A DNA stretch of 64,000 nucleotides, taken from NCBI GenBank assembly GCA_033675545.1, contig JAWDGP010000260.1, forward strand, positions 873,501 to 937,500. The letters run 5' to 3'. The position numbers and the translations under genes are program-made. Each line of letters starts with the position of its first letter. Positions within the stretch are counted from its first letter, which is position 1. The notes beneath the pieces are model-generated. The model worked only from the letters and a program-made list of their open reading frames with translations. It was not told where the DNA came from and did no database searches. Origin of the DNA: Elysia crispata. Lineage: Eukaryota > Mollusca > Gastropoda > Plakobranchidae. Below are positions 45,601 to 57,023 of this stretch, one piece after another.

Positions 45601-48600
45601 AAATACTAAGTTAAAGAGGGAAAAAAGGGAGGTCATTGTGTGGAATAAAGAACTATATTGTCTTCTGTATTAATTTTTTTTTATTTGTGAAATGGGGTTT
45701 TGTGTATTGTCTCTGCTATTTCTTTTGTTGTTACCTGTTAACAGTAATTTTCTTGTTAGTACCTGCTAGCAGTTTGATCTTCATCACAATGCTAAGGTTT
45801 TTTTTCTTCCCATGGCTGTAGTGACAATTGTAGGTGTAGGTTTAACAGTGTAATGCTGAGCAGTTCAAAGCAAGTTTGTACCAATGCCTTTTCTTGCAAG
45901 AATGAAGAAAGTCTATGAATCTAGACCATCATCAAGTCAAAGCTAACCTAAGCCAGTGCTGTCAGCCACAAACAATGAAAAGCATTCCATATTGCGACAC
46001 TTCCTCAGCTCAAAGCATCAATCCCCACTGGCTTTCTGTTACAGTAGGCTTGAATCTAGATTTGTTCTTTCCCACATTTGACATTCAGACGAGTGCAATA
46101 GTGCCAAGTGACACGAATATAACATAAGATAATTCTGTTGTATTCAACAGTCACTATTATAACCTAGGAATAAATCTTCTCATTGGTAAGACACAGGTTC
46201 ATTTGCTTCAACTTTTTTAATGACTTGTCATTGAAATATTTCAGATCCGCAAAAATGTTCCATGTTACCTTGATTTTGTCTCCTGTGGCTACCCTTGTGA
46301 AAAAAAATTGCCTTGTGGACAACATTTTTGTCTTAAAAAATGTCATCGGGTAAGAATTTCATAGACATGCATAAATCTCTTGGTTTCTTGATTAGTAAAG
46401 CTTCCTTTAAACTTGGTGAATATACATTTATGCAATTTTTATTGCTAGCAAGTAAATTCTGATGCAAATCATAATTTGCCTTGGTGCTTTACCTTCTTTT
46501 ATACTTTTCTTTCTACTCTTTACTTGAGTTGTGCAATCTTTTATTTCTTTAATTTCAGAGGAATATATGTAGGAAGAGATCTACTGCTACTGCTACTCTT
46601 GCACTTTTAAGCAGATTTTTTTTCAAAATATGGCTGAGAGAAAATAGATGGAATATTTGTTATGTAACAGATTTATCAGTTTCTTGAAAAATATGATTGT
46701 TCCTTTTTCATTTAGTGTGTAGTTCAAATCTTATCAAATTTTTTTTTTAAGATTAGTGCACAGGAAAAGGGGGAAAGAATTTTTTTTTTAACTGTAACAA
46801 ATATGAAAATTACATTTTTTACAACTCTTTTTTTTAATCATTGTTTATTTCTAAACATTAACTTTAGAAACTTAATAGGGTGTGCTGTATCTGCAGGGAG
46901 AATGTCTAGAGGATGGAGCGACCTGCACACAGCCTTGCCCCAAACCTAGGGCTGCATGTAACCATCAGTGTGGAGAACCATGCCACGAAGGGAAATGTCC
47001 AAACACAGCATGCAAGACAGAAGTGAGTATTGTTACATTTTTCATATGTGTTCTTTTGTGTTAATGAATTTGTATTTTCCCTCTTAAATAATTATTTATA
47101 ATTCCTGAGATAGTCTTAAAAAACCAGAAGCTGGAAGGAGATGTTGGTTATATTTACATTTTTTGTTGCTAAGGAATACTTTTGTACTTCCCCAAAGAAG
47201 TAAATAATAAAGAGAATTAATCTGCATGACTGGACACACATTAATTTAGAAACTGGGGGTTGCATACCAGTGACTGACTACAATATAAATTTCCTGCATT
47301 CAGGAGTAGATTGGATGAATTTACCTAACACTATTTTTTTTCCATGGTTGAAATTTAAACTGGCTAAATGATGTATGTGACACATTTGAAAGAATGTAAG
47401 TAAAGATAAGTAAACTCATTTTTAGCACATACAACAAAGCAAGCTATATTTGGGTCAAGGAATCCTACAACTGTCTAAGTTTTGTTAATTGATGCAAAAG
47501 ATATTTATTTTCCATTGGTTGTTTTTTTTATATTATTAAATTGTGAAGTATATGCAAGTCTTTTCTTGGAAAGCTACCTATGTATTACTGGGTTTTTTTC
47601 CCTGAGTTTCAGTTCATCATTGGATACTCCAAACCATGTATTATTTACTTGTTTGGGTGTTTGCTCTTGTAATATTGCTTAGTTTTCAGTAATCTCAAAG
47701 CTGTCTTAGGAAATTTCATATATTGTAAGATGACACTTCACTCATGACTTATTGTATTCTTTGTTTGTAGATCACTATTTCTTGTCCTTGTGGAAATCGA
47801 TCTGCTAAAGTCCAATGTCAAGCTGGTGGAGACCTGCAATCCAACATAGCTCAGTTTCAGCGTCTAAGTGTCCAGAGCATGATGGAATCTGATGGCCAAT
47901 CTATAGATATGTCACAGTTCACTCAGATGAAAAAGATAAATAGGAGGTGATTTTATATGAGTTATCCTTTTAAAAAGCACTGTATTTGATAACTGATTCA
48001 TCAATAATATATTCTTTCAATCATTATGACTTTTTTGTTTTATTATTATGTTATAAACCAACTTCCCCAAAAAGTTCCTCAGCAAGTAGATCTAAGTTAA
48101 AACTTTTTTTTTAATTGTCAGCATCTTGCTCTGTTTCAGAGATTAACCTCTTGACTTTAAGTGGGTCATGTAAAATCAGTCATGTTAAGGGTAAAATTCT
48201 GAGGGGGTTACTTTGTTTACAAAAATTGAGTGTGGAAGAGCTGAGCAACCTGTTTCGGGCATGATTTTGAAATAATTTTTTGTTTTGTTTTTGTTATCAA
48301 TCTAGCGCGTGTTAGAGTATAAATTTTTTTAAAATTTTTACCTAGGCTGTAAAATGAGAACAATTTAAACTTATTTATTTGTTACTTTTATGATTGTTAA
48401 TACTGTTATTTTTAAACTGTATTTGTTTTATTTTATGAATTGAAAAGAAAAGAAAATCTTCACTCCACTATTAGTGTCACTGTAGTCTTAAAAGGACTTT
48501 TCATGAAGTATGAGTTAAAATGAAAACCTCGTCAATTGTAATTTTCAATGCAAGCTTAGTTCTCTAAATCACTAATTTTGGCAGACTTGAAAACAACAAA

Positions 48601-51600
48601 CTTCAAAAGAAAGAAAGAAAAATACAGTAGGAATTTAACAGTTGAATAAAATCATAGTTATATAAGACTATCAGAAAAACTTAAGGGCCATGAAACAATT
48701 TAGAACCAATACCATTGCAGAAAATTGTCAGAGCATGTATTACATGAGTACAGGATTGTATATAGTTCTGAATTTCTATTCGAAATTTGCACGTTACAAC
48801 AATTATTATTAACACGTCTACTTAGGCTTGACTGTGATACCAACTGTGCCATAATTGAGAGGAACAAACGTCTTGCCTTGGCTTTGGAGATAAAAAATCC
48901 AGACATGAATGCCAAACTTGGAACTCCAACATTTTCAGATTTTTTGGTAGAGTTTGCCAAGTAAGTTTTATTTATTAAAAAGCATTCTAGTAGAATATTA
49001 TTCATAAAACATTGTATTGAACCTTGATAGAATTTTTTTTGAAACATGAATTTTCCCTTTTTCTATTATTTTTTTAAACTCCAGCATAAATACTGGCTGA
49101 TACTGACTATATCACATTTAGGTTCACTGATTAGATCATTTGATAACCTAAAATAACATGTTTTATATAAAAAAATATATTGACTTGATTTTTTTTGAAG
49201 ATTTTTCACTGCCAGTCATATGTGATGAATGCTATATCTTAACATTCGAGATAGCCACCTTTTCACAATACTTATGTTTTGCTCCAAAAATTTACTTTCC
49301 TTACTTAGCTTCAAATCTGTGGACCCAAACTTTAAAGATAAGGTTTCATACATAGTATATGTAATCACTTTATCATAAAGGCATTTTTATCTAGTAGCTC
49401 TCTTTTTGTCAAAACTGATAAGAAAAGAATTGCTAGAGATTGAGAAGGATGGAGAATTTTCTTCATTACCTAAAAAAAATTTTTTAACTATTTATTGCTT
49501 AAGTTGTGATTTTTATTGTCTCTATCTACTCCATCTTCAGCTAGATTTACAGAGTCGTTTTGTCCTTACAATTCCTATAAGTCTGATTGTAAAGAACAAC
49601 TTTTTGGTGTGGTTGACTATTGACATATTTTAGATTTGTATTAATTTCAGAACATGCAAAATTGAGTGGTTGGTCAGCCTGTTATTATGATTAAATTTTT
49701 ATAGTATTCACATTTTTTCCATGGCATGTATATTTCATTTATATTTTTTGTTAAGGATATGAAAAAAAGAAATTCAATATTACAAAACTTTCATATATTT
49801 CTACCCTTTTTTGCAGAAAAAATCCTAAGTTTGCATCCACAGTTGAGAAAAGTTTTAGTGATTTAGTTCATACTGTGAAGAAGGTAAATATAAGCAAAGG
49901 GTTAGCAGTTCTCTTGAAAACAAGAACTTTGCTTCAATATTAAGTGAAAGCTGTTTATTTGTTGAAATGATCAGAGTTAAGGGAATTGTTTCAATTTTCA
50001 GTCTCAGTGCCAAATTCAAGAAAATTTTGGGAATGAATTACTCTATGTAACCTCAATACTCAGGGAAATCAATGACTGGCCATTTTTTTTTGTAATAATT
50101 TTGTATAGTTTATGTTTTGTTTTGATGATAGCTGAAACAATCACATTAGAATTTTCTTAAATAGATTTTTATGAATGATAATTTTGAAATTTTTCTCATC
50201 TTCCTGACTTTCATCCATTTTAAATTGATAAAGTTTTGATAAACAAAGGGTAAAAATTGAAATCGTTTTTGAACCTGAATATCTGGAACCAGAATTTGGT
50301 TTAGTCAGGTCTTTGCCTCCTCATCTAATTTCATCCATTCTCAACATGTTAGAACAAACTTCTAGAATCTGGATCTATTTCTAGTTCAAATGAATGTCCT
50401 TCCTTTCATATTTCCACACTTTTGCGGCAGATTATTTCTTACAGAGTGTGACTGAATTGAAATTAAAGCAAGAATTAACTTGATCAGTGGATTTTTTTTT
50501 TATATGGCATGGTTTTAAAAATTAGTGAAAGCTGTGAGCTTTACTCTTTACTAAGTCATAACAATTTTTTTTTTGTTTTCCTTCATTTGATTGACATCTT
50601 TCATTGAAAGAGAAAATGTACATTGTTTCAATGAAGTGATATTCATTAAATGTATAACAATAATTTTGTAATTTTTTTTTTGTAATTACTCAGGAAAGTT
50701 TTCATTAGCAAGCTTTAACTCACATGTAAATCATTTTTACATTTTTTCAGAATAGCCACGTTAGCAAAACTCACACCTTTCAGTCTATGAATCGAATCCA
50801 ACGTCAGTTTGTCCATGAATTGGCAGAATCTTATGGATGTCAGACACAAAGCTATGACTATGAACCTAATAAAAATGTAGTTGCTACAGCTGTCAGGTAA
50901 TAGACCTTTCACAAAGTACTCATGGTATTTAGAAATTGATGGTAATCTGCTCAGATTTAAAAACAGGGAACAGGATTTTGTAAGGATCCCCACCTCTTGC
51001 ATTTTCAACTTTTCCACCTTTCCCATCTTTCCAATCATAATGAACTTCATTCATTGTTATTACAAACTGGAAACCCCATCCTACGAATGGGACTGTGTGG
51101 GGGCTAGGGTGCGTCTGTGTATTAAATAGGCTTAATGGTCCTGACGTGTATCCTTTTACTTAAATGATGCAGATATATGTTTCTACCAACCCATCTTTAC
51201 CTAGATTTTAGATAGCTCGACAATTCTTATTCTTAACACAAAATTTGGATAAAGAACTTTAATTCTTTTGGAATAAAGAGATTCTATACTTTGCCAATAT
51301 GCTTTTAGATCCTTTTAAATACTTTGAATTTTCGCATTTATTGCATAAAAGCGCACTGCCTTGTGGGAATTCTTAGCCGCACAGTTTTTTAAACCTACAT
51401 AAAAGTTCTAAAAAATCTTTAAACCTAAAGTAAAATCTAGATTTTTTTAGTTGTAGGTCTTAATCTTTTGATTTGAGTCTAGCTGCTGTAAATATCTATT
51501 CCCTGGATGATCTAGAATCTATGTGGAAGCAACCTTCTGAAATTCTTTACTTAGATCTTATACTATATCATGTAATTTTAGATCTAGATCTATTCCAGAT

Positions 51601-52726
51601 GGTTTTAGATCTGTTGCCCCATACTTTCAGTTTCATTCCTGTTATCTCTGCCCAGCTGTGTTTACAAGAAATAGTTTGTACATTTGCCTTTCTCTTTTAA
51701 GCAAATAATAATCACCTTTTTACCTTTAATTTTCGAAAAATACAATTTTGCTGAAAAATAATATTACCACTCCAATCTTTACAATTTTATGCCAAATTTG
51801 ACGTTCCTAGGTGGTATAGAAATGCTCAGTTAGGTGCTCCTCATTTTTTGCCGAGCTCCATTATATATAGATATAATATTATGCATCACAAACCCTTTTC
51901 ATCAGCTTGAAAGTATTCCCTCTTTCCTCTGAAGTTTTTAATTCTGAATGAGATTGAGAGACTTGGAGACAAACTATGATTTACAACAACAGTGTGTTGT
52001 TTTATTACACCTTTCCACCTTCCTTTCTATTTACCCTCCACTTCTACTCCCCTCTAATTCCTTGTTTTCTTATCTGTTTTCTTCATTGCTTTTTTTTTAA
52101 GTTAACTGATTAATTTTAGTAAAGCAAGGGTCCTAATATGATCCAATAATAAATATGCAGCTAATATTGCCTTTGAAACGAAAGATGCAAATTTTAAGAT
52201 TTTTAGAAAATTTTATAATGATAGAAAGAAGGTTTAAATTTTAAATTTATTCCAAAAAATGTGAACAGCTCTTCAGAAATTTTTAGGTTGTTCGAATCAT
52301 TGCAACAGGAAAAAAATGTATTGACAGATTGAACTATGAGCATCAAAGTAGAGTAAAAAATCTTAAACACATTTTTAACATTTTTTCCTTTTCAATCTCC
52401 AGAGATAAGTGTTGGCTTCCTAATATAACCCTTGTTGATCATGCTTTAAAAGACCAGATGCCTAAGAGACTTTCATCGAGAATGGGTGTTTCGTAAGTTA
52501 CTGACCATGAAAACAAATTTTAATTCAAAGCTTATTGCAAAAAAATTTACTGGTATATTGCATTATATAATTATGAGAGTGCAACTTTTACCAAATGTGT
52601 TGAATAATGTGTTAAAAATTATTGTGTAAATAATTGTAAGGGAAAGGAACAGTTTTTCTTTTTAGGGATGTGTTTATGTGGGTATGGGGGAAAGGGGGGG
52701 AGTTCTTCTTCTTCTCCTCCTCCTCC

Positions 52727-52795
<69 letters not shown>

Positions 52796-53141
52796 GTATC
52801 ATTCCTTTGCCCAGGAAAGTAGGAAATTGGTTGGCAAATTTGGGTATATGGTAGGTAAATGAATGATAAAGGTTGCTGATTTTTAGGTGTGAAAGCAGCA
52901 GATTGAAAGGGACAATAAGTTACTAGCTAAAACAACAATTGATATGGTGGTAAAAGATGAGAAAGCTCATTCAAAAGTTGCTCATAGTCTTATACGAAGA
53001 GTAATGATTTGAGAAGAACATTTAGGATCCAGGGCCATTATTTTCTCTTTTTTGCATCTATTTTTTTTGGTGATAGGACTTATCTGCCACGTAAGATTTT
53101 TTAAAATCCAATGTAGCATATACATTCTTTCCTTGTTCCAC

Positions 53142-53208
<67 letters not shown>

Positions 53209-54282
53209 GCATCTAAATCTAGGATTTGCAGTGACGATAACCTGGCTTCTGTGATATGCATAAATGAATGTGATGAGACTCAAGGATAGGTGCTGCATGT
53301 CATTATCTTCTAAATGCCCTACTAGATACTTAGCACACTTTGTATTTTTTCTAAGATTATCAACCAATGGAAAGGTGATAGTTTCTCCCTCTTTGTAGGG
53401 GGGAAAAGGTGGATAAGGGGATGGTTATAGCAGGCAAGACTTAGGGTTATGTGTGTGTGTTTCCCCAACATTATGCTAGCCTTGGGCAAACTTAATTTTC
53501 ATTTATAAAGTCAAACGTGTGGCAATATATTTTCACTTTCTATGTCAGATGGTCAGTAAATGAAAACAATGTCTATCATGGTTGGATAACTAGCTTTGTG
53601 TTTCCTTTGCTTTGTTTTGTTCTCACCCACACATAAGATCTACAAAGTCAACTGGCTGTGCATATTCTCTTCACTTGCATATTCAAGACATAAATTTGAA
53701 AACCAGCAAAAATAATTCAAACTTCCATCCTTTGAAAAAAAAAACATTTAAAAAACAGAAAAATACCCAGGCAAAAAATGGCAATTATTTGCAGTGTATC
53801 ATCAAGTTTCTTTTGTGTCTCAAACACAGAAAAGTGTCTTGATTTTCTCTGATATTTGTGTTGATCTGATGGCTGTATTAATGTTTTCATAAATCCCGCA
53901 GCAACATCAACTTAAACATAGTCGACTGAAATTGGCTGATAGAATATGAACTTGCAATAAAGATTGAAAAAAAAAATGAGCCCGCCAATTCATTTATTTT
54001 GAAAAATACTTTAGCTATAGGCTGGATGTTTCTTGCTTCAGTTTTAAATCTCATCATCTGAAGTCAATATTTGCTTTTCTTTGATGCAGATTGACTGCAA
54101 TGAAGAAAGAAAAAGAGGAAGTGCAAGAGAAACCTAGTGGATCCAGAGCTTGGGAAACTACTAGTTGGCGAACAACCTCATCACCAGGAGCTGCAGCTGC
54201 ATCTGTACCTTCTGCTCAAACTGTGGTAGCAAGCACTAAATCTGCAGCCCCAGTAATAGATTATTTTGATTTTGAAGGGTGA
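29822..54282 (+). CDS. NFX1: NFX1 orthologue: RING, NFX1 zinc-finger and R3H protein
   Basis: Twenty-one coding exons join without any phase conflict: 29822-30890, 31680-31835, 33690-33764, 35333-35435, 36253-36324, 39008-39147, 39401-39491, 40450-40658, 41986-42117, 42760-42842, 43157-43265, 44007-44126, 44740-44819, 46245-46349, 46897-47022, 47771-47946, 48826-48960, 49817-49883, 50751-50896, 52403-52492, 54090-54282. The product is 1158 aa (human NFX1 about 1120). Order: low-complexity Gly/Arg/Asn/His-rich N-terminus (1-356), atypical RING (370-418), NFX1-type Cys/His fingers (about 425-905), linker, R3H domain (about 1025-1065), and a tail ending [10 protein letters not shown], as in human PIIDYFDVQD. 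NFX1, fly shuttle craft and yeast Fap1 are nuclear regulators that bind nucleic acids, and human NFX1 isoforms act with E3-ligase activity. The ATG follows an acceptor at 29809, so a 5' non-coding exon is likely. Confidence 0.95.
31051..31078. repeat. TA microsatellite
   Basis: A run of about 14 TA units in NFX1 intron 1, preceded by a C/T-rich stretch. Confidence 0.9.
31680..33764 (+). CDS. NFX1: NFX1 exons 2-3: RING-type finger
   Basis: Exons 31680-31835 and 33690-33764. Zinc ligands run C370-x2-C373, C386-x2-C389, H391/H394, C397 and, across the splice junction, C415-x2-C418 (WRCPGC). Flanking text [19 protein letters not shown] and CIKKWA matches human NFX1 nearly residue for residue. 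The finger is split by an intron of 1.85 kb that holds a CA microsatellite (32223-32248). The acceptor of the 75-bp exon has a poor pyrimidine tract, but it is the only one that keeps the frame open. Confidence 0.93.
32223..32248. repeat. CA microsatellite
   Basis: About 12 CA units in NFX1 intron 2. Confidence 0.9.
34119..34949 (-). mobile_element. Non-autonomous Helitron, copy 1 (NFX1 intron 3)
   Basis: On the minus strand the element starts TCTATATATAATGGAGC at 34949 and ends at 34119 in CAGCTTG, 12 bases after a perfect 7-bp hairpin (34131-34147). The host base before TC is A and the base after the end is T, the A|T insertion preference of Helitrons. The end is CTTG where the consensus is CTRR/CTAG, so the 3' end is slightly eroded or a subfamily variant. 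No Rep/helicase ORF is present in 831 bp. It aligns along its full length with 51063-51871. Confidence 0.8.
34131..34147. other. Helitron 3'-end hairpin, copy 1
   Basis: CCCGTTC-TAC-GAACGGG on the plus strand forms a perfect 7-bp stem with a 3-base loop. Its position, 12 bases inside the element end, is that of the Helitron terminator hairpin. Confidence 0.8.
35333..47946 (+). CDS. NFX1: NFX1 exons 4-16: NFX1-type zinc-finger array
   Basis: Thirteen short exons, mostly one finger or half a finger each. Repeated signatures are [119 protein letters not shown] and [11 protein letters not shown]. The pattern C-G-x-H-x-C-x3-C-H-x-G-x-C-x2-C is the NFX1 finger. In human NFX1 this array contacts X-box type promoter DNA. 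No finger appears missing relative to the human order. Confidence 0.92.
38064..38152. repeat. Two-copy 47-bp tandem repeat
   Basis: The stretch GAAAATGTGATATAATGACA onward to GCTGA occurs at 38064-38105 and again at 38111-38152, identical, in NFX1 intron 5. The rest of this 2.7-kb intron shows nothing recognisable. Confidence 0.93.
39604..39726. repeat. TTA microsatellite
   Basis: Interrupted ATT/TTA array in NFX1 intron 7, with a GTTGTC interruption and a second short run at 39710-39726. The poly-Asn and poly-Ile ORFs here are artefacts. Confidence 0.95.
39777..40169. mobile_element. Palindromic tRNA-related element with 79-bp inverted arms
   Basis: The left arm 39777-39855 and right arm 40092-40169 are inverted copies differing at only a few positions: TAAGGCTTTTAAGTGAAAAT reads in from the left, and its complement closes the right. 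Each arm carries a tRNA B box (GGTTCTAATCCC), on the minus strand at 39819-39830 and on the plus strand at 40117-40128. Left of centre, the minus strand at about 39879-39915 has an A-box-like segment (GCATAGTGGCGTATTGG), giving a tRNA-like promoter organisation. About 236 bp of unrelated DNA separates the arms. It could be a MITE-like foldback built from a SINE, or two SINE copies inserted head to head and then trimmed. It lies in NFX1 intron 7 beside the TTA array. Confidence 0.72.
40222..40256. repeat. ACT/CTG trinucleotide run
   Basis: A short mixed (CTA)n then (CTG)n repeat in NFX1 intron 7. Confidence 0.85.
50751..50896 (+). CDS. NFX1: NFX1 exon 19: R3H domain
   Basis: One 146-bp exon encodes residues 1017-1065. 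The R-x3-H signature is R1034-Q-F-V-H1038 in [18 protein letters not shown], followed by [16 protein letters not shown]3H domains bind single-stranded nucleic acid. Human NFX1 has NRDHRRIIHDLAQVYG at the same place. Confidence 0.92.
51063..51871 (-). mobile_element. Non-autonomous Helitron, copy 2 (NFX1 intron 19)
   Basis: Same architecture and orientation as copy 1. The minus strand starts TCTATATATAATGGAGC at 51871 after host A, and ends CAGTTTG at 51063 before host T. A 7-bp hairpin with one mismatch (51075-51091) again lies 12 bases from the end. Internal landmarks shared with copy 1 include GGGTGCGTC, GTGTATTAAA, TCTAGAATCTATGT, TTTACTTAGATCTTA, TCTAGATCTATTCCA and TTATGCCAAATTTGACGT. 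At 809 bp it has no ORF of note. The copies differ substantially, so they are old insertions. Confidence 0.8.
51075..51091. other. Helitron 3'-end hairpin, copy 2
   Basis: CCCATCC-TAC-GAATGGG. Relative to copy 1 the fourth pair is A-T where copy 1 has G-C, a compensated change; one other pair is lost. Confidence 0.7.
52727..52794. repeat. TTA microsatellite
   Basis: About 22 TTA units after a TTC/TCC-rich lead-in, in NFX1 intron 20. Confidence 0.95.
53143..53207. repeat. TTA microsatellite
   Basis: A second pure TTA run of about 21 units, 350 bp from the previous one in the same NFX1 intron. Confidence 0.95.
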
Positions 54283-54934
54283 TTTGATACTTTATTCAAT
54301 AATTTGTTAAAAATTCCTTAAAATGAAGTTGTTTTCACTACTCTTGAAGACTATCATTTTGTCAATTTTTCATCTTGATGGTGGTACATGTAGCTTTACT
54401 CAATCAGTTCTTTTTTTTTCCTAAAAATAAGAGTCTTGACATATGTATATGAACTTCGATTTGGCTACTTGTTCCAAAGATTTAGAATAATGAAATATTT
54501 TCTATGATTTATTTGAAACATACATAAAATCAGACTTTCAAACATTATTTTCATTCATCATCATATTTGTTTATGATTAAAATATCATTAATGTAAAAAT
54601 TGAGTCACCAACTATTGAAGGTTTGTAAAATGACATGAAAGCAATGCAGAAGTAGCAGGTGTATTGTAAATTGAAGATGTGTTTATAAGGATAGGATTTT
54701 TATTTCCCAACTCCAGTCTGAAAATCTTCCAAAAGCAATATATTGTCTATCTTTTCCCTCAACTAAGCCTAACATTATATATCTGAGCAATTTCCCAACA
54801 TTGGATTATTGAACTTCTTCAGAAGCTATGACCCCTTAATTTTTTTCTAAGGGTATCAAAGAAAGCAAGGTGAATAAGATTCTGTGCTGATATTTCCACC
54901 CAATCAAATGCTTCCCTGTTATGGACTTATACAC

Positions 54935-55045
54935 AGCGTCGCATAAGCGCTACTTTAGTTGCCGAGGCCCGCATGGTGTCAATGACCTGAACCCGTGACC
55001 TAGTTGTCAAATGAGGTAGACTCGGGCGACTCTGTGCCTGCACAG
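54935..55045 (-). repeat. GC-rich, tRNA-related SINE remnant (weak)
   Basis: An island of higher GC in the AT-rich sequence after NFX1. The minus strand holds AACTAGGTCACGGGTTCAGG, like a tRNA variable loop plus B box, but no A box or cloverleaf can be drawn with confidence. Confidence 0.3.
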
Positions 55046-55130
55046 CACTTTATGTTTTTTTTCGATATTTTATTGTAATTTCTAACCACAATAATGATAA
55101 TTGTGTTTTATTTTAAAGTTTGCTTTGAAA

Positions 55131-55140
55131 AATAAATAAA
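55131..55140 (+). terminator. Candidate NFX1 polyadenylation signal
   Basis: Two overlapping AATAAA copies about 850 bases after the NFX1 stop. Another good candidate is AATAAA at 58749-58754, followed by a GT-rich stretch, which would make a 4.5-kb 3' UTR. Confidence 0.3.
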
Positions 55141-55430
55141 ACAGGCTATAGACACAAGCAAGAATGAAAACTCTGGCTCAAATACTTTTTTTGTTACATG
55201 GCCATAAAAAGTACATTTATTGTAGTATATTAGAAAACAATAGAGTGATTTTTAGAAGGTCGTAACAACTAAACGCTACATGGAATTTTTTTAAAATTTC
55301 ACATATAGAACTTATCAGTTTTGAATAAACTACTCACGAAATTTGTTTATGTTAGATGGAATACTTTTTGCAGGAGACGGATTTTTTGTACATGTCTCTG
55401 CCTTGAGCGAGCTTTATATTACTCAGCTAT

Positions 55431-56010
55431 ATATAGAAAAAAAGAAAGCAGTGAAGGAACGTTAGAGGCTGAGACAGGCGAAGCTAGATCTAAGGATCTA
55501 AAGATGCAAGTGACTCCAAATAAAGAAATAATTAGTATAGAAATGTCAACCACAAACCTAGATTTAGCTCGAGATCGACAAATAAGAAGAAAGACGTGGA
55601 AACATTATAACAGATGAAATGAACAGGGATCGAACCTGCACCTCGATGGGGCACCCATCGCCTTGCCGAGACAAGACCAGGCACTTAACCACTGAGCTAT
55701 CCGCATCTACAAAAAACAGATGCTTCAGGGACAGTGACTTTCATGCTGGCTTGAACAGACTAAGAAGTTGAATTGTTTAGAACGATCAAGTCCATTTAGA
55801 ACATAAACAAACTACCCTCTAACGGATCTTAGAAAGATGCACATTTGACTGAAAGACATAAATGAATATAGAAATAAAGAAAGCAGTCAAACAACGTCAG
55901 AGGCTGAGGCAGACAAATCTAGATCTAAGGATTTTAAGATGCAAGTGACTGCAAATAAAGAAATAGTATAGGAAAATCAACCACAAACCTAGATCTAGCT
56001 CAAGATTCTT
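55431..56010. repeat. Local direct duplication flanking a SINE
   Basis: A segment of about 145 bp at 55431-55580 (ATATAGAAA, GAAAGCAGT, AGAGGCTGAG, AGATGCAAGTGACT, CAACCACAAACCTAGAT) recurs diverged at 55866-56010 in the same orientation, 435 bp on. The DNA between holds the tRNA-derived SINE. The 98-aa ORF over the first copy is not supported as a gene. Confidence 0.8.
55616..55712 (-). repeat. tRNA-derived SINE head
   Basis: The minus strand shows a pol III promoter: A box TAGCTCAGTGGTTA (55699-55686) and B box GGTTCGATCCC (55636-55626), about 50 bp apart. The T arm is drawable, but the acceptor stem does not pair and no CCA-ready end exists, so it is not a working tRNA gene. It shares GGCAAGGCGAYKGGTGCC between the boxes with the element at 39777-40169. 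Confidence 0.75.
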
Positions 56011-56852
56011 CTGTAAGTTGTCATGTAATTGTCTATTGCTGTTTGAATATCTGTTAAAGAGCTGCCATCCATAGGTGCTATGTGGGATATAAACTTGTGA
56101 ATTGTCCTGAATGCGCTATTGAGATCTTAAAAAATTATCTGTATTGTATGTGCTTTGTCTATGAGGAATAGATTGTTTGGTAAGGATTTGTGTTTGTTTG
56201 ATGATTGTTTCTGTAAGATCTGTGTAAACGTTCTTTTTCTGTTTAGCTGTTATAGCACAAAGTCTGCCTCAAATTCTGCACAAACCGTTCACACGACGCG
56301 TGTGGGATTCAATTATAATCAATAGAATGTTCCATGTTTTGATTGACTCAACTCAGGATAATTATCTAGAACTGAATGGGAAAAAGTACAATGATGAAAA
56401 CGAGCAAAGACGCGCTTTGACCCCATCTAACACAACAAAACTTATATCATTTTAATCTATGGTTTCTGTTCTTTCAGATAAGTATTGAAAAGTGATTATC
56501 TAGCGTGTACTTTTTAATTAATTAGCAATTACATCTAATAGGAGTGAATTGCAGGTAAAATTTTAGATAAAAACATGGACTATGAAAACGAAGTAACCAC
56601 ACTCACAAAAATGATGATAGAAATATCAAAGTAACACCTGGTTTCAAATTAGATTTAGATGAAACTGTTGAAAGTTGAACGATGTCTGTACTATGAGTAG
56701 TTCAGAAGATAATTTTTTTATTGTAAGTTAAAAAAGAGGAATTTTCTAATTTATTACATAAAATTCAGCAGATCTGTGCACTGGCTTGTGCAGGCAGCGA
56801 ATTATCTGCGGTCATAGGCGGGCCTGACCCTGTCAGTGATTGATGACGTTAC

Positions 56853-57023
56853 CTGAGCCCGGCCTGCTATAACAAAGCTTGAGCCGCCTAAGTTCAAACT
56901 AGCTTTAGGGCCTATCCCCCCATTGTTCAGAACTAAAATGCAGCCTTTAGGGCGAAATTCTACGCTGTGTATAGTGCCAACCCAGTGAATCTTATTCCCA
57001 TTTTGTGGTCTGCATTTGACCAT
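56853..57023 (-). CDS. Candidate unrecognised minus-strand first exon
   Basis: ATG at 57023 opens 57 codons (starting MVKCRPQNGNKIHWVGTIHS) to a consensus donor CAG|GTAACG at 56853-56852. The region is clearly GC-richer than its surroundings and the composition is protein-like. I do not recognise a family, and no following exon was found at lower coordinates. It could be a nested gene, a promoter-proximal exon, or a piece of a mobile element. Confidence 0.25.

Noticed and set aside
50881..51129. 82-aa ORF at the Helitron edge
   Set aside because: It spans the NFX1 exon 19 donor and the non-coding Helitron end; no coding evidence.
55616..55712. Functional tRNA gene
   Set aside because: A and B boxes are present but the acceptor stem does not pair, so it is called a SINE.
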